From Ashinkailepas kermadecensis (lineage: Eukaryota; Arthropoda; Thecostraca; Neolepadidae), in NCBI GenBank assembly GCA_034440615.1, contig JAOTOM010004388.1:83501-147500 (forward strand): a stretch of 64,000 nt of DNA, read 5' to 3'. Position 1 is the first letter of the stretch. Each line of letters starts with the position of its first letter. The notes under the pieces were generated by a model. The model saw nothing but the letters and a program-made list of their open reading frames with translations, made no database searches and was not told the origin of the DNA. Of the stretch, positions 34,882 through 46,526 are shown piece by piece. The position numbers were made by a program, and so were the translations under genes.

Positions 34882-35476
34882 TCACGATGCATGCCCTCCA
34901 CGTACAGTGGGTATTATGGACAGTCGTCTGTTTGCAGCGGTAACCTTTTGGAGGCGAGTGTTCGTGCTGGGCGCAATTTATTGTCCAAGCCCTGTCCACA
35001 CCACCCGATTGTGCTCTTCCAGGCCAAGGAGCTAACTGTGTTTGGCGATTTCTGAGCGCCACCGAAGCTTGGACAATATCGCCACTCTCAGCCTTACTGT
35101 GCGTCACGATTCTCCAGATGGCTGATTCGCAGCCGGGCCTAATAATACCGCTAGTGGTCGCAATGTAACTCGTATTATTCGCGTGGTATGCTGGCATTGC
35201 TCATTTAGTTCGAGGAGCCGGTAATATTCACTCGATGTTCGCGCCACCAGTATGCATGCCTTCCAAGCGTTCTGCGCTGATGTGTTGTTCAATTATTAGA
35301 TTGTGTTGCTAGAGATTGAAGGCGATACTGAACGCAACGTGTTGCGCTGGCCCTAATGACATGGTCATCGTCGCTTTTGCAAACTCCAGTACGACCCACG
35401 GTTTCGTGCCGAAACATCAGCGTGCCACCAATGCCTGCACAGCACGACAGACGACCAGAATCTCTGGGGGTCGACC
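34882..35476. other. No gene recognised
   Basis: Unassigned sequence. Confidence 0.35.
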
Positions 35477-35512
35477 GACGTACCCTAAAATCCCAATAAT
35501 CATCATCATCAT
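35477..35512 (+). mobile_element. Tail-only SINE insertion T3
   Basis: GACGTACCCTAAAATCCC then AATAATCATCATCATCA, between TCTGGGGGTCGACC and TCTGGGGTCGACC. The shortest copy, with an ATC-type rather than CTAA-type terminal repeat. Confidence 0.65.
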
Positions 35513-35559
35513 CTGGGGTCGACCAAGGAGGCCTGACATTCCTTTTGTGGTGGGATTTC

Positions 35560-35800
35560 TTTTGCCTTAGGAGCGCCTTTAGTAACAGGAATCTGGAGAA
35601 AGGGACGGCTTTAATGGAGAGCGCCTTTTGCGACGGTGTTTTCTTACGGAATGGGTAGATTTGGTGACTGGACACAGGGGCGCCTTTGGTGGCAGGGACA
35701 TTGGGGCACCCTGACAGGAGCGCCGTGGCGACAGTAACGCGCTGACAACAGAGGCGCCGTGGCGGCAGGGACATTGGGGCACAGTGTTGGATTTTCACTT
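35560..35800. repeat. Minisatellite, small copy of the 39.7-kb array
   Basis: Contains GGGGCACCCTGACAGGAGCGC, CGTGGCGACAGTAACGCGC and GACAACAGAGGCGCCGTGG blocks identical or nearly identical to those at 39661-40090. Degenerate GCGCC-TTT units (GGAGCGCCTTTAGTAAC, GAGCGCCTTTTGCGAC) precede them. Confidence 0.85.
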
Positions 35801-36179
35801 CTCGTTCTCGGATTCGGAGTGTATAATCCTTGAGTTCATGCAATTACGGAGTGCATAATACCTGGTAACCATGGGGTGAATACAAATTACTGAGACAAAG
35901 AAATAAAGTCTTGTTTTTCCATTCAAGAAGCATACATTACAGGCGTTTCATCCCACACAGCCTAAGTATGCCGCCTGATGCCGGATCACATAAAAATAGT
36001 ATTCACTAAGAATACAAACTTCACATAGCAGTCATCTGTGTTGTGGTGCTGGAAAAGTGTTAAATATACTGTCATTGGCAAGAAGTGATGCATTTAATCG
36101 TGATTGATTTTCCATGCGAGTTTGAATATATTTCAACTTCAGGTATGTAGGTATATTACTATGATTAAATATATTATTC
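35801..36179. other. No gene recognised
   Basis: Contains GGAGTGTATAATCCTT, also seen as GGAGTGTATAATTCTT near 39603. Otherwise unassigned. Confidence 0.4.
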
Positions 36180-36690
36180 AAGCTTAGGGTATCCACAAGA
36201 CACGTCTTACACAGTTTACCTCCATGAAGCAAACAAATTGGTTAGGCTTGGTTATGTTATAAGTTGGGCTCTACTCTTAAGTTGGACAAGTTTTCATATC
36301 CAATGCTTTTTTTTCTATTTCAAGAATTTGTTTTTCAGCAATGAACCAGGCAAGGTTAGGTTATGTCAGGTTATGTTCTTTAATTTGCATTTTTTAGAAG
36401 AAAAATACTGGTTGAAATTTTTCCTTTTTCAAGAGAATTGTTCTTTTTGCATTGAAGGTTAGGCTATGTTAGGGTAGATTATGCCACATTTTTTATTTTG
36501 CAAATTAATGTTTACACTATATTACCCAACTCCAAGCCCATTTATTGGTGTTGTTTTGCCTGCCATCTGGAAAGTATGTATTTACAGTGAAAGTGAGTGG
36601 TCACACCATGTAAACCACATTTTTAAACATGGCATTGGAAAAAGGAATTTCAATAACCCAAAATTACCCTAAACTGCAAATTTACAAATA
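36180..36690 (+). repeat. GGTTAGG-associated dispersed repeat, copy 5
   Basis: Blocks in family order: AGGGTATCCACAAGACAC, TTTACCTCCATGAAGCAAAC, GGTTAGG and GGTTATG runs, TTTATTGGTGTTGTTTTGCC, GAAAGTGAGTGGTC, TGGCATTGG, CAAATTTAC. Confidence 0.7.
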
Positions 36691-39602
36691 TAAACAAAGT
36701 GATGATGAACAAGAATTAGGCCTTTCACATCAGGAACCACAAAACCTCAATATCCCTTATGGAAAATGATTGGTCCTGAACCCTGTCCTGATGAAGAATG
36801 CCCATGGCATGGTTGGATTAAAAAAAATAATGTATCAGGACTGAAAAAAAATGTTTCCAATAGGAAATTTGAATCCGTTCATTCCATGCACCACCATAGG
36901 CATTATGTTAAATTTGGAAATCATTATGTCGCATTGGCAACAACAAAAGTGTACAAATTTACACCTGTGATTAGCATGCTCCAACTGTTACCCATCGAAA
37001 GCCAGCATTAATATCAATTAGCCACATTCGCCGCAATAGCATCGGCAGAAAAAACGAATTCCTACAAGGGGTATGCCAGATAATAGGAGTCACAGAAGAT
37101 AATAAAGCAACACCTACCAGTTACTATTCCCACAGCACCTACTCTTTTCCCCGAGGCGCACACCTGAGGAGAACGAAAACAGAAATATAACAATGGCTTC
37201 CTCCCCGGCTTCGTACCTTGGCCGTTGTTTAGACCCTTCCCTCGATAGGCCTTGGGCTGGCCTTAACTACTCTGGCCTTAACCTTCATCAGGGCTGGCAG
37301 CGACTTGTGTTACATTGTCACAAAAACAATGTAATCGAGACAAGCTGCTCTTTTACCCTTGTCAACAAAGATTTCATTCCATTGGCTGAGTTCAAACCCT
37401 TAAGCCAATCACCAGCCTCCGTGCAGTCAGCCGGAGTTGACGAAAGACCAGTAAGCGGCTGTTAGCCACCCGTCAGCAGCAGATGAACATGACGGCTAAA
37501 TTTCCATTTTCCCGGAGTGGGAGAAATTAGTTGTCGGAGTGGCATAAACACTATTATTGCCACCAGTTTGTGGTGTATTGAAACAATGTAGGTCATGAAA
37601 TGGAAGGACACTGAAATTTCTGGTTTTATGGTGGTCCATTTGACTGTAAAATGTAACCAGATTTGAAGAACGTTTTGGTACCATTTAGGTCATTTTCTTG
37701 CGTAAAATCCATCGGATATCTTTTTTGTTTTATTGCTCTGGACTGGTCCAGGATGCAAAACGATCAGTTTTGTTCATGTCAAGTTATGTAGAACATCTCA
37801 ATCTTCAAGGAAACAAAAAGGAATGCATTATTTATGGCCTTTCTTGGCCGTAGTTTAAAAAGCTCCGACCGGAGTGGGAGCTGGAGAGCCGCGAATCCAT
37901 CGAATCCAAGAAGCGCCGTTCGGGTCTGGCCAGTCTGGGAATGGTGGTTTCCCTTCATTAGGCGAGCCGAGAATAGAGGTTTCTTCCACTTGGCGAGGAA
38001 TTTGTCTTGTATGCACCGAGTTGCCCACTGGATGGAAAGAGACGAAAGAGGCTCGTTGTAGGCGTCGCCAACCTTGGTAGGAACGACCTACGCATCTATT
38101 ATCAATATCTTCGCCATTGAAATTATTGGCTGGGATGAACCTCGTGAGTTGTATGATGGGATATAGTCCGATAATTCAGGGACAAGGTAGTGAGACTACT
38201 AGTTGATCTTGTGTAGTATCGGCCGACGTAGGAACTGAGGCCCAATTGAGGTTTCTTGAAATTTAATTATTCTTGTTGGTGTAAACTTCAGTATCAAAGC
38301 AGAAATATAGCTACCTAGCTAGAATGATGTATGCACAACCAGCTTAATGTTGAGAAGTATGGGTAGCCATAGCAAAATTGTGATTCCTTATATTTTGCAG
38401 TGGTGCACATCTGTATCCCTCTGTTGGTGCCCATGCATGCAGTGGCACAACCTAGGACAGGGTTGTTTTATATTCGGGGGGGGGGAGGACAAGTAAACCC
38501 TCAATGTTTACTTTGCTTCTCAAATTACTTCAACTTTTAACATGGGACTCTATGGAGTGTGCCCCCAATCTATTTCACCCTGCCCATTGCCTTTCATGTA
38601 TTTCCCCCTCCCCAATAATTTTCATGAATGAACATCCATGACCTGGAAATAGTATTTTCATAAGTGTGTTCTTAATGTGTTGGATTTGGATGGAAGAACC
38701 TTTCAGATTGTTTTGTTTTGTTTTGGAAATAAAGCTTTCATTTTTGTAAGACAATATATTTTCAGGAATAAGGGATTGCTCCCCTTCAGTGCACATATAC
38801 AGTAACTCACAAGCATTGTTGTGCTGTAACAAAATGTTTCAGGAAATTGTGAAGTGCACCCCACCTCATACCCCAATAAACTCCATTATTTGGCTTTTTT
38901 GTCCCTGCAGCTTCCTGAACATTCCTATGCCATGACAAATCATAATATATGTCCACAAATATTTTGGGGATGTGATTGCTTTTGTGATTTGCAAGTTGTG
39001 TAGGGACTTCTCTCGTTCTCTAGTTCTGTCTACCCTTGCATTATTCTGAACACTACTGATTCCAGCATTTTCACAAATGAATAATGTACACATGAAGGAG
39101 TGGCTGTTTATTAATTCACATGTTTCAGACAATTGCATACCACCTGCACCATTTCATGGAACAAATACATTGGTATTAATGTTGTATGCAGATTGCAGAG
39201 TGATCCTTAAGCATCTGCTGTCATCTGTTGCACATGCTAGCAAGCTGGCACTCATCTAGTCTTGCTTGCATCTTATTTTCTGTTCCACTTCTGCATCCTC
39301 TTGGAATGTTGCTGCAGCTCTCATGGTCACCTGAAATAACAAATGTGCATTATCCTCAATGATGTTGCCAAGTTGCTGTGGCAAGGACATAACATGGCTA
39401 GACAAGATGAAGAGCACCAAAACTAGAACGGTTTTTCATTAAAAGCCATTGATTACCATATGTTATAGGCCCTTGGAGCATGCTGCATCCTCTGCTTCAT
39501 CACAATTAAATAATACTATTGGATTATGACAGCTGGTTGAGATTGATGTTTAAGCAAGGCTCTTCACGATATATCATGTAATGTAAGGAGTGGATTTTTT
39601 GG
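36691..39602. other. No gene recognised
   Basis: A 90-codon plus-strand frame at 37193-37465 has unremarkable composition and no recognised domain. I cannot support it as a gene. A G-run lies near 38477. The rest is unassigned. Confidence 0.35.
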
Positions 39603-40100
39603 GAGTGTATAATTCTTTGGATGACAAAAGTTCAAAAAAATGACCATATTTCCAACACTGTTGGGGCACCGTGACAGGAGCGCCGTGGCGACAGTAACGC
39701 TCTGACAACAGAGGCGCCGTGGCGGCAGGGACATTGGGGCACCGTGACAGGAGCGCCGTGGCGACAGTAACGCGCTGACAACAGAGGCGCCGTGGCGGCA
39801 GGGACATTGGGGCACAGTGACAGGAGCGCCGTGGCGACAGTAACGCTCTGACAACAGAGGCGCCGTGGCGACAGTAACGCTCTGACAACAGAGGCGCCGT
39901 GGCGACAGTAACGCTCTGACAACAGAGGCGCCGTGGCGACAGTAACGCTCTGACAACAGAGGCACCGTGGCGACAGTAACGCTCTGACAACAGAGGCGCC
40001 GTGGCGGCAGGGACATTGGGGCACCGTGACAGGAGCGCCGTGGCGACAGTAACGCGCTGACAACAGAGGCGCCGTGGCGGCAGGGACGCTTTTGGCAATG
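39603..40100. repeat. Minisatellite, 34-bp units and higher-order units
   Basis: GACAGTAACGCTCTGACAAC, AGAGGCGCCGTGGC units of about 34 bp are interspersed with GGCAGGGACATTGGGGC, ACCGTGACAGGAGCGCC blocks. Roughly a dozen units occupy 39661-40090. Open frames on the minus strand (to 201 codons, Arg/Cys/Ser-rich repeats) are a consequence of the repeat. Confidence 0.93.
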
Positions 40101-40405
40101 GGGGGCGCATGTGGCATAGAGGTGCATTTGGTTACTGGGAGCCCTTGAGACGTGTCCTGAGACAAATTACTGTTTATCTTCGAATACATTCGGCCACAAC
40201 GGCGCCTTTTCACAGGCGAAGCAGCCACTGTCTGCATTATTTATTCGCAAGTGATGTAGTTCTAAATCACTATCGATTGTATCCCAAGGGAGCAATCGAC
40301 ACGAAGTACGCCGTAGTTGACGCCGTAGGGCGCCTTTCGATTTGCCATGCGAAGGCATGCCGACGTGCCCCTCCTATCCAACGCTGATGTGTGCAAGGGT
40401 TTCGT
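40101..40405. other. No gene recognised
   Basis: Unassigned spacer. Confidence 0.35.
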
Positions 40406-40418
40406 CACCTCTGGGACT

Positions 40419-40578
40419 AGGGGACGAGTGGTCTAGAGGTAAGATGCTCGTCTTACAATCGAAAGATTGTGGGTTCGAGTCTCACCTGTCGCTACTCTTC
40501 GCCCGCGACCAATCGGCGTGAGAGATTGGCGACGCTATATGGCTCAACGGTCGACGCGTCGTAAAACCAATAACCAAC
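40419..40578 (+). mobile_element. tRNA-derived SINE, family 1, full-length
   Basis: 160 bp. A box GTGGTCTAGAGGTAAGATG, B box GGGTTCGAGTCTC, body CCAATCGGCGTGAGAGATTGG, tail GTCGTAAAACCAATAACCAAC. Perfect 13-bp TSD CACCTCTGGGACT (40406-40418 and 40579-40591). CpGs are preserved, so it is young. Confidence 0.96.
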
Positions 40579-40591
40579 CACCTCTGGGACT

Positions 40592-40879
40592 GAAATGTAA
40601 AGTTTTCAATATTCGTCAAATTATTGAATGTAACATTACGTCTATTTATATCCCACGAAAAGAATGTGGATGAAACCATGATGTCCCCACTGAATCATTT
40701 TGTCGTGGCGGAGCTTCCGAGCATGCGCATCAAAATATGCGCCAAAAATCCGACCGCAAGCCTGCCATCTGCCAGCCTCCGGCCCCTTCCGTCTTCTCAG
40801 CAGGGCCTCCAGCCCACCTCGTCAGTGCCGTCTCGGCTCCGCCGTCTCAGCTGCTGCGCCTCCACAGTCCATCCCTCAC
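40592..40879. other. No gene recognised
   Basis: Unassigned; becomes GC-rich toward the minisatellite. Confidence 0.35.
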
Positions 40880-42598
40880 GGAGGGCCGCCCAGCCGTCGG
40901 GGTCTCCCTTCACGGGCATGGTCCGACCGTTTGACAGTCGGGACCTCCCTCCCCCGACATGGTCCGGCCGTTTGACAGTCGGTCCCAGCTGTCAGAGCCC
41001 CCCCCTCTTCCTCCTTGGCATGGCCCTGCCGTTTGATAGTCGGTCCCAGCCGTCGGGGCCTCCCTTCTCCGGCATGGTCCGGCCGTTGGCAGTCGGTCCC
41101 AGCCGTCGGGGCCTGCCTCCCCGGCATGGTCCGGCCGTTTGACAGTCGGTCCCAGCCGTCGGGGCCTGCCTCCCCGGCATGGTCCGGCCGTTTGACAGTC
41201 GGTCCCAGCCGTCGGGGCCTGCCTCCCCGGCATGGTCCGGCCGTTTGACAGTCGGTCCCAGCCGTCGGGGCCTCCTTCTCCGGCATGGTCGGCCGTTGGC
41301 AGTCGGTCCCAGCCGTGGGGCCTCCTTCTCCGGCATGGTCCGGCCGTTGACAGTCGGTCCCAGCCGTCGGGGTCTGCCTCCCCGGTATGGTCCGGCCTCT
41401 TGACTGTCGGTCCCAACCGTCGGGGCCCCTCCCTCGGCATGGCCTGGCCGTTTAACAGTCGGCCCCAGCCGTCGGGGCCTTCCTCCCGGATGGTCGGCCG
41501 TTTGGTGGTCCCAGCCGTGGGGCCTCCTTTCCGGCATGGTGGCCGTTGGGTTGGTCCCAGCCTCGGGCCTCCACCCCGGTTGGTCAGTGAAGTGGTCAGC
41601 CGTCGGGGCCTCCTTCCGTTGGTCGGCCGTTGGCAGTTGGTCCAGCCGTCGGACCTTCCTCCTGGCACGACCTGCCTTTGTAGTCGGTCCCAGCCGTCGG
41701 GGCCTGCCTCCCGGCATGGTCCGGCGTTTGAAGTGGTCCAGCCTCGGGCCCCTTTCCGGCATGGTCCGGCCGTTGGCAGTTGGTCCCAGCCGTCGGGGCC
41801 TTCCTCCCTTGGCATGGCCCTGCCGTTTGATAGTCGGTCCCAGCCGTCGGGGCCTCCCTTCTCCGGCATGGTCCGGCCGTTGTCGGTCCAGCCGTGGGCC
41901 TTTTCGCATGGTGGCCGTTTGAATGGTGCCGTGGCCTTTCCTATGGTCGGCCGTTTGTTGGTCCGGTCGGGGTCTGCCTGCCCAGGCATGGTCCGGCCGC
42001 TTGACAGTCGGTCCCAGCCGTCGGGGCCTGCCTCCCGGTATGGTCCGGCCGTTTGACAGTCGGTCCAGCCGTGGGGTCTGCCTCCCCGGCATGGTCCGGC
42101 CGCTTGGCAGTCGGTCCCAGCCGTCGGGGCCTGCCTCCCCGGCATGGTCCGGCCGTTTGACAGTCGGTCCCAGCCGTCGGGGCCTGCCTCCCCGGCATGG
42201 TCCGGCCGTTTGACAGTCGGTCCCAGCCGTCGGGGCCTGCCTCCCGGCATGGTCCGGCCGTTTGACAGTCGGTCCCAGCCGTCGGGGCCTGCCTCCCCGG
42301 CATGGTCCGGCCGTTTGACAGTCGGTCCCAGCCGTCGGGGCCTGCCTCCCGGCATGGTCCGGCCGTTTGACAGTCGGTCCCAGCCGTCGGGGCCTGCCTC
42401 CCCGGCATGGTCCGGCCGCTTGACAGTCGGTCCCAGCCGTCGGGGCCTCCCTTCTCCGGCATGGTCCGGCCGCTTGACAGTCGGTCCCAGCCGTCGGGGC
42501 CTGCCTCCCCGGCATGGTCCGGCCGCTTGACAGTCGGTCCCAGCCGTCGGGGCCTCCCTTCTCCGGCATGGTCCGGCCGCTTGACAGTCGGTCCCAGC
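40880..42598. repeat. 53-bp GC-rich minisatellite, about 32 units
   Basis: Unit GGCATGGTCCGGCCGTTTGA, CAGTCGGTCCCAGCCGTCGG, GGCCTGCCTCCCC. Two variants differ in the last part (GCCTGCCTCCCC versus CCTCCCTTCTCC). Units are uniform at both ends and degraded in the middle (about 41450-41980). The period is not a multiple of three. Frames of up to 576 codons are open on the minus strand only because the repeat lacks stops, so I do not call a protein. Confidence 0.96.
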
Positions 42599-42851
42599 CA
42601 GGGTTGGAAAATCGGCTGCTCTTGGATGTTTTTTTTCCATTCCATCCTATCCTTTCCCGACGACTATCCTCTCAGTTTTCTGGTTTGGAGGATGAGTGGG
42701 CTGTTTGACAATGAACTGCTCCATGATAAAGTGCCTATAGATGCACTGGAAAGTGTAAAACGACATTATGATGCCACAGGGTTCAAGAAAATATCTATAA
42801 TCAATTACCCAAAACCCACATCCAGGATTACAAAGCACAAATCCAACCTTG
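42599..42851 (+). mobile_element. hAT-type miniature element (CAGGGTTGG family), full-length
   Basis: 253 bp from CAGGGTTGGAAAATCGGCTG to CACAAATCCAACCTTG, with a perfect 8-bp TSD GTCCCAGC (42591-42598 and 42852-42859). The target lies within a minisatellite unit (CGGTCCCAGCCG), so the insertion caps the array. Confidence 0.93.
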
Positions 42852-42859
42852 GTCCCAGC

Positions 42860-44168
42860 CTGTGTGGTTTAGACACTGCGGTCAGCAGCGGATAAGTTAT
42901 TCGTGAAGTAGGGTGGAAAATATGTCCTGAACACTGCATAGACATCCTTTGCAAAGCAGTATCGACATCGTGCTTCTTGATGTGTGTTTATAAAGTCGCG
43001 ATGCCTCGTTTCGGACACTACCGTGTATAAGTATCATGCGATATCAGGTCACCATTGCGATTTGTGTTACACGTACATCTCGTAGTACAATTCCAGATCA
43101 GATCGTTTAAGAATGGTCTGTCATACAGTACGATTTGTTGATACTGTGATATTGTTGTCGTCGTCAATGCAGGCATGCCTATGTCAGATACTCCCAAAAT
43201 AAACGAAAAACAGAGTTCGCTATTGGCACACAATTGAGCTTGAATGGCTTAAGTCGACATTTGAAGCATGTTTCAATGGCAAATTTCAACACCCTGCTAT
43301 GCTCATTTGGCACCTCATAACTAAGGAAAACCGCTATTTTAACACTGGCGGTCAGTGACCCCAAACGTGTGAGCCGATGGAACTGCCCGATCTTTAACGA
43401 CGCAGTCAGTGGCTTAGGTCGCGCGCCGCCACAATCTCCTCTGTTGGCACGTCACGGATCCTGTTGCTGCGCCAAATCCTCTGATATACCCGGAAGCGCG
43501 TGGCGGCGATAGTACTGCCATGCAGTGGCGGTGCTCTCGGTACTAGTGCCAACATTGTCCATAGATGGCAGTGGTGGTGTTATAACTTGGTGCATATGCC
43601 TGTCGGCCTTGTATGAATATAGTTGACCCAAAAACGATGATGTACCCCCTATCCAAAGTTCATAGCGCCGCAGATTATTTTGAGAAAAGCCTTTGTTTTA
43701 CAGTCAAGCACATGGGTGTGTATTACAATAATGAAGAAGGTCAACGATCCATCACGAATGCAATTTAGATGGCAGAGGATTGATCATGACAATGCATGAG
43801 GTTTTATTGATGGGATATTTCAGTTTGTACCTTCGCGGCAAAGTGGCTAAACACCGAAGCAGAAAGAATACGACAGGAGAATAAAACGCGAAAGCGGATT
43901 GAACGGACCGAAGTTTCCGCGTGGCAGAGCTAGACAGCGCTGCTTTGTATATTTGGTGCTGCCAGTGAAACACCAACATTTCTGCAGATCTAAGCAAGTA
44001 TACGTCGTGGGGTGGACAAAGTCGGCTTAAATCACATCGACTAGGGCCTTCATCCTTCCTCCAAATCGCTGCAGTGCAGTGCAGTGATATGTTGCTCCCG
44101 CGTTAATATGGAAAATGGGTGTGTTAGTAAGCCGAGACTCATCCCCAAGTACAGAGAAGACCCCTTTC
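42860..44168. other. No gene recognised
   Basis: Unassigned, moderate GC. A purine-repeat CAGTGCAGTG run lies near 44072. Confidence 0.35.
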
Positions 44169-44181
44169 AACGTCATTGGCT

Positions 44182-44236
44182 CTGGGCGCTACATGACCAA
44201 TGAAGTCGATGCGCCCAAAAGCCCTAATAACTAACT
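44182..44236 (+). mobile_element. Tail-only SINE insertion T4
   Basis: GGGCGCTACATGACCAATG through CTAATAACTAACT, with a perfect 13-bp TSD AACGTCATTGGCT (44169-44181 and 44237-44249). The GCGCTACATGAC start is shared with the body of the full SINE at 44373 (GACGCTACATGAC). Confidence 0.92.
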
Positions 44237-44372
44237 AACGTCATTGGCTGCAGCGCGGAATGCAGTGGTGTGACATTGGGTGGCGTGATATGGACGTGCG
44301 CGGTCGGGGGAAGGCCGGCCACGTCTGATTCCCAATGCGTCTTGTTTCCGATCGCCAACCCACTGTAGCCGG

Positions 44373-44530
44373 GGGGACGAGTAGTTTAGGGCTAGTCTCA
44401 CAATCGAAAGGTTGTGGGTTCGAGTCTCACCTGTCGCTACTCTTCGCCCGCGACCAATCGGCGTGAGAGATTTGCGACGCTACATGACTCAACGGTCGAC
44501 GTGTCGTAAAACCAATAACCAGCCAACCAA
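44373..44530 (+). mobile_element. tRNA-derived SINE, family 1
   Basis: About 158 bp with a small A-box-region deletion (AGTAGTTTAGGGCTAGTC). B box GGGTTCGAGTCTC, tail AAAACCAATAACCAGCC. Perfect 13-bp TSD CCACTGTAGCCGG (44360-44372 and 44531-44543). Confidence 0.95.
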
Positions 44531-44543
44531 CCACTGTAGCCGG

Positions 44544-45076
44544 TGTCGGTCCGACCGGAACTGGCAAGTGGGACGTCTTTGATGTGGGAAATCGTCGTTC
44601 TGCTGTGATGAAATTAGTATTTTTGGTGCTCAAAGAAGATGATTTTCCACGTGTAATTCTGAAGAGATTTGGGAGCTACCAAAATAATATGAAATAATAT
44701 TAGAGTTGGTCGAAATTTGTTCCCGAATTAGTTGCTCCTACCCCTTAGTTACTCCTAGTATGCCCCTGGCACCAGGACAGCTTAATCTCGGTGCGGGGCG
44801 TACCGAGCCAAGATGCCCAGGCTAATTGCCACCCCGAGTTCAGCGCAGTTGTGACGAATGAGCCGCCGGCGTGCCAGCTCGAACTCTGCCACGTGTCTCG
44901 TGCGCCCTGCAATCCCGAGCGGGCGCACCGCGCAGCACCGTCTTTTGCGTCGTCAGGGCCGCCAGACGGAAACAAAGCGGCGCGTGGTGTGCCGCCGAAA
45001 GCGCGTAATCGGTCCGGCCGGCAGCGTGGCGATGGCTGCTGGCACGGCGGGCGGCTCACGGCGGTGTCCGCCGCGC
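44544..45076. other. GC-rich stretch without a supported gene
   Basis: CpG-rich from about 44770. Long frames on both strands, none recognisable. May be a regulatory island or degenerate repeat. Confidence 0.4.
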
Positions 45077-45176
45077 CGGCTACACTCCGTCCAGCCGGCT
45101 ACACTCCGTCCAGCCGGCTACACTCCGTCCAGCCGGCTACACTCCGTCCAGCCGGCTACACTCCGTCCAGCCGGCG
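45077..45176. repeat. 19-bp minisatellite, 5 units
   Basis: CGGCTACACTCCGTCCAGC repeated five times with no visible change, hence recent. Confidence 0.97.
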
Positions 45177-45350
45177 TGAAGCCTCCACGTGCGGTGCGGA
45201 CGGCCCGCTGCGAGTCGTATTGGCCCGTATTGGCATTGGGAACTCTGTGAATGGGTTATGGTTTACCCCTGGCTTGCGCTGTCCCTGCTCATGGCGTGCG
45301 CTCGCAGTGCGCGCTCCGTTCTCTCAGGCTACTCCTGTGATATATCGTAT

Positions 45351-45648
45351 CACTGGCCAGCGCTGTACCGTCACGTGTGTCACTGGCCAACGGCGTGACG
45401 TCACGTGTGTCACTGGCAAACGGCGTGACATGACGTCACGTGTGCCACTGGCCAACGGCGTGATGTCACGTGTGTCACTGGCCAACGCCGTGCCGTCACG
45501 TGTGTCACTTGCCAACGGCGTGACGTCATGTGTGCCACTGGCCCACGGCGTGACGTCACGTGTGCACTGGCCAACGGCGTGACGTCACGTGTGCCACTGG
45601 CCAACGGCGTGATGTCACGTGTGTCACTGGCCAACTCCGTCACGTGTG
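45351..45648. repeat. 30-bp minisatellite carrying CRE and E-box motifs, 10 units
   Basis: Unit CACTGGCCAACGGCGTGACG, TCACGTGTGT. About half the units keep the full TGACGTCA palindrome and nearly all keep the overlapping CACGTG E-box. Ten units of 30 bp, one with a 5-bp insertion and one shorter by one base. Confidence 0.95.
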
Positions 45649-46366
45649 ACGCTGTAGCGTGCCGTGTGGCTGTTCAGCGTTCACGCTCTGCAGCCGCGCA
45701 GCTGGTGCGAAGTCGGCATGAGGGCGGCCGCACACTGGCAATCGGGGACGCGCGCGGCTCACGCGGCTCACGCGCGTCATTTGTAACCGCAGGGGGTGTG
45801 GAGCTGCGCACACGGCCACAGCGCGCGTGTCCGCGCCGCCCTCATTCGGCGCCACTTAGCGCGCGTCCCGTGTCGGAAGCGATGCGTGCAGTGGAAGTAG
45901 AAACACAACATGTGGTGCCACTGCTGATCTGGAGCCGACGACACCACAACGTTACAACTACGACATGTTCGTCTACCGCAAACACGTCGACAGACTACAT
46001 TTCCACACCGGGCTTCTGATGCAAACGCTCCTACTCGACATTACTCCCATTTCTTGTCATGGCTTGTTTAGATGTTGAAATAAAACATATACATATACCT
46101 GACCGACATAATTTCATTTGTGTGGAAAATGGATTGACTTTGTAAAGTTGGCCCCTTCCAAATTCCTTTCTTGTCTGTATCGACGATTGGAAATGCTTAT
46201 AGTTCGTGATGACTTGCCCGCCACGACGAATTTTTGGGAACGTAATATACGAAGAGAGATATAGATGCAGCCGCCACTCTCCAACTTCTAATAAGTTCTA
46301 GCGCCAACACTATGGGCATATGGAAGGAAACGACTTGAAAGTAGCCTTTGGAAATTTGGTAACCAT
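45649..46366. other. No gene recognised
   Basis: GC-rich to about 45900, then AT-rich. No domain seen. Confidence 0.35.
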
Positions 46367-46526
46367 GGGGGCGAGTAGCTTATAGGTAAAATGCTCGCTC
46401 CCCAACCGAAAGTTTTTGGGTTCAGGTCCCTCCTGTCGTTACTCTCCCGAGACCAATCAGCGTGAGAGGTTGGAGACGCCATATGACCCAACAGTCGACG
46501 AGTCGTAAATTAATAATTCGTAATAA
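46367..46526 (+). mobile_element. tRNA-derived SINE, family 1, diverged
   Basis: GGGGGCGAGTAGCTTATAGG, B box GGGTTCAGGTCCC, CCAATCAGCGTGAGAGGTTGG, tail ending TAATAACC. Only a weak 7-bp TSD (TAACCAT) is visible. Confidence 0.85.

Noticed and set aside
39564..40237. Three overlapping minus-strand frames of 178-201 codons
   Set aside because: Products of the 34-bp minisatellite, open in all three frames.
40440..40500. Functional tRNA gene
   Set aside because: The tRNA-like head belongs to a 160-bp SINE with a TSD; acceptor stem pairing is lost and six related copies exist.
40910..42640. Long open frames (up to 576 codons) on the minus strand
   Set aside because: They follow a 53-bp minisatellite that lacks stop codons in several frames; the period is not a multiple of three and composition is that of the repeat.
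44791..45582. 263-codon plus-strand frame
   Set aside because: Its second half is translated minisatellite (19-bp and 30-bp units), and the first half has no recognised domain.
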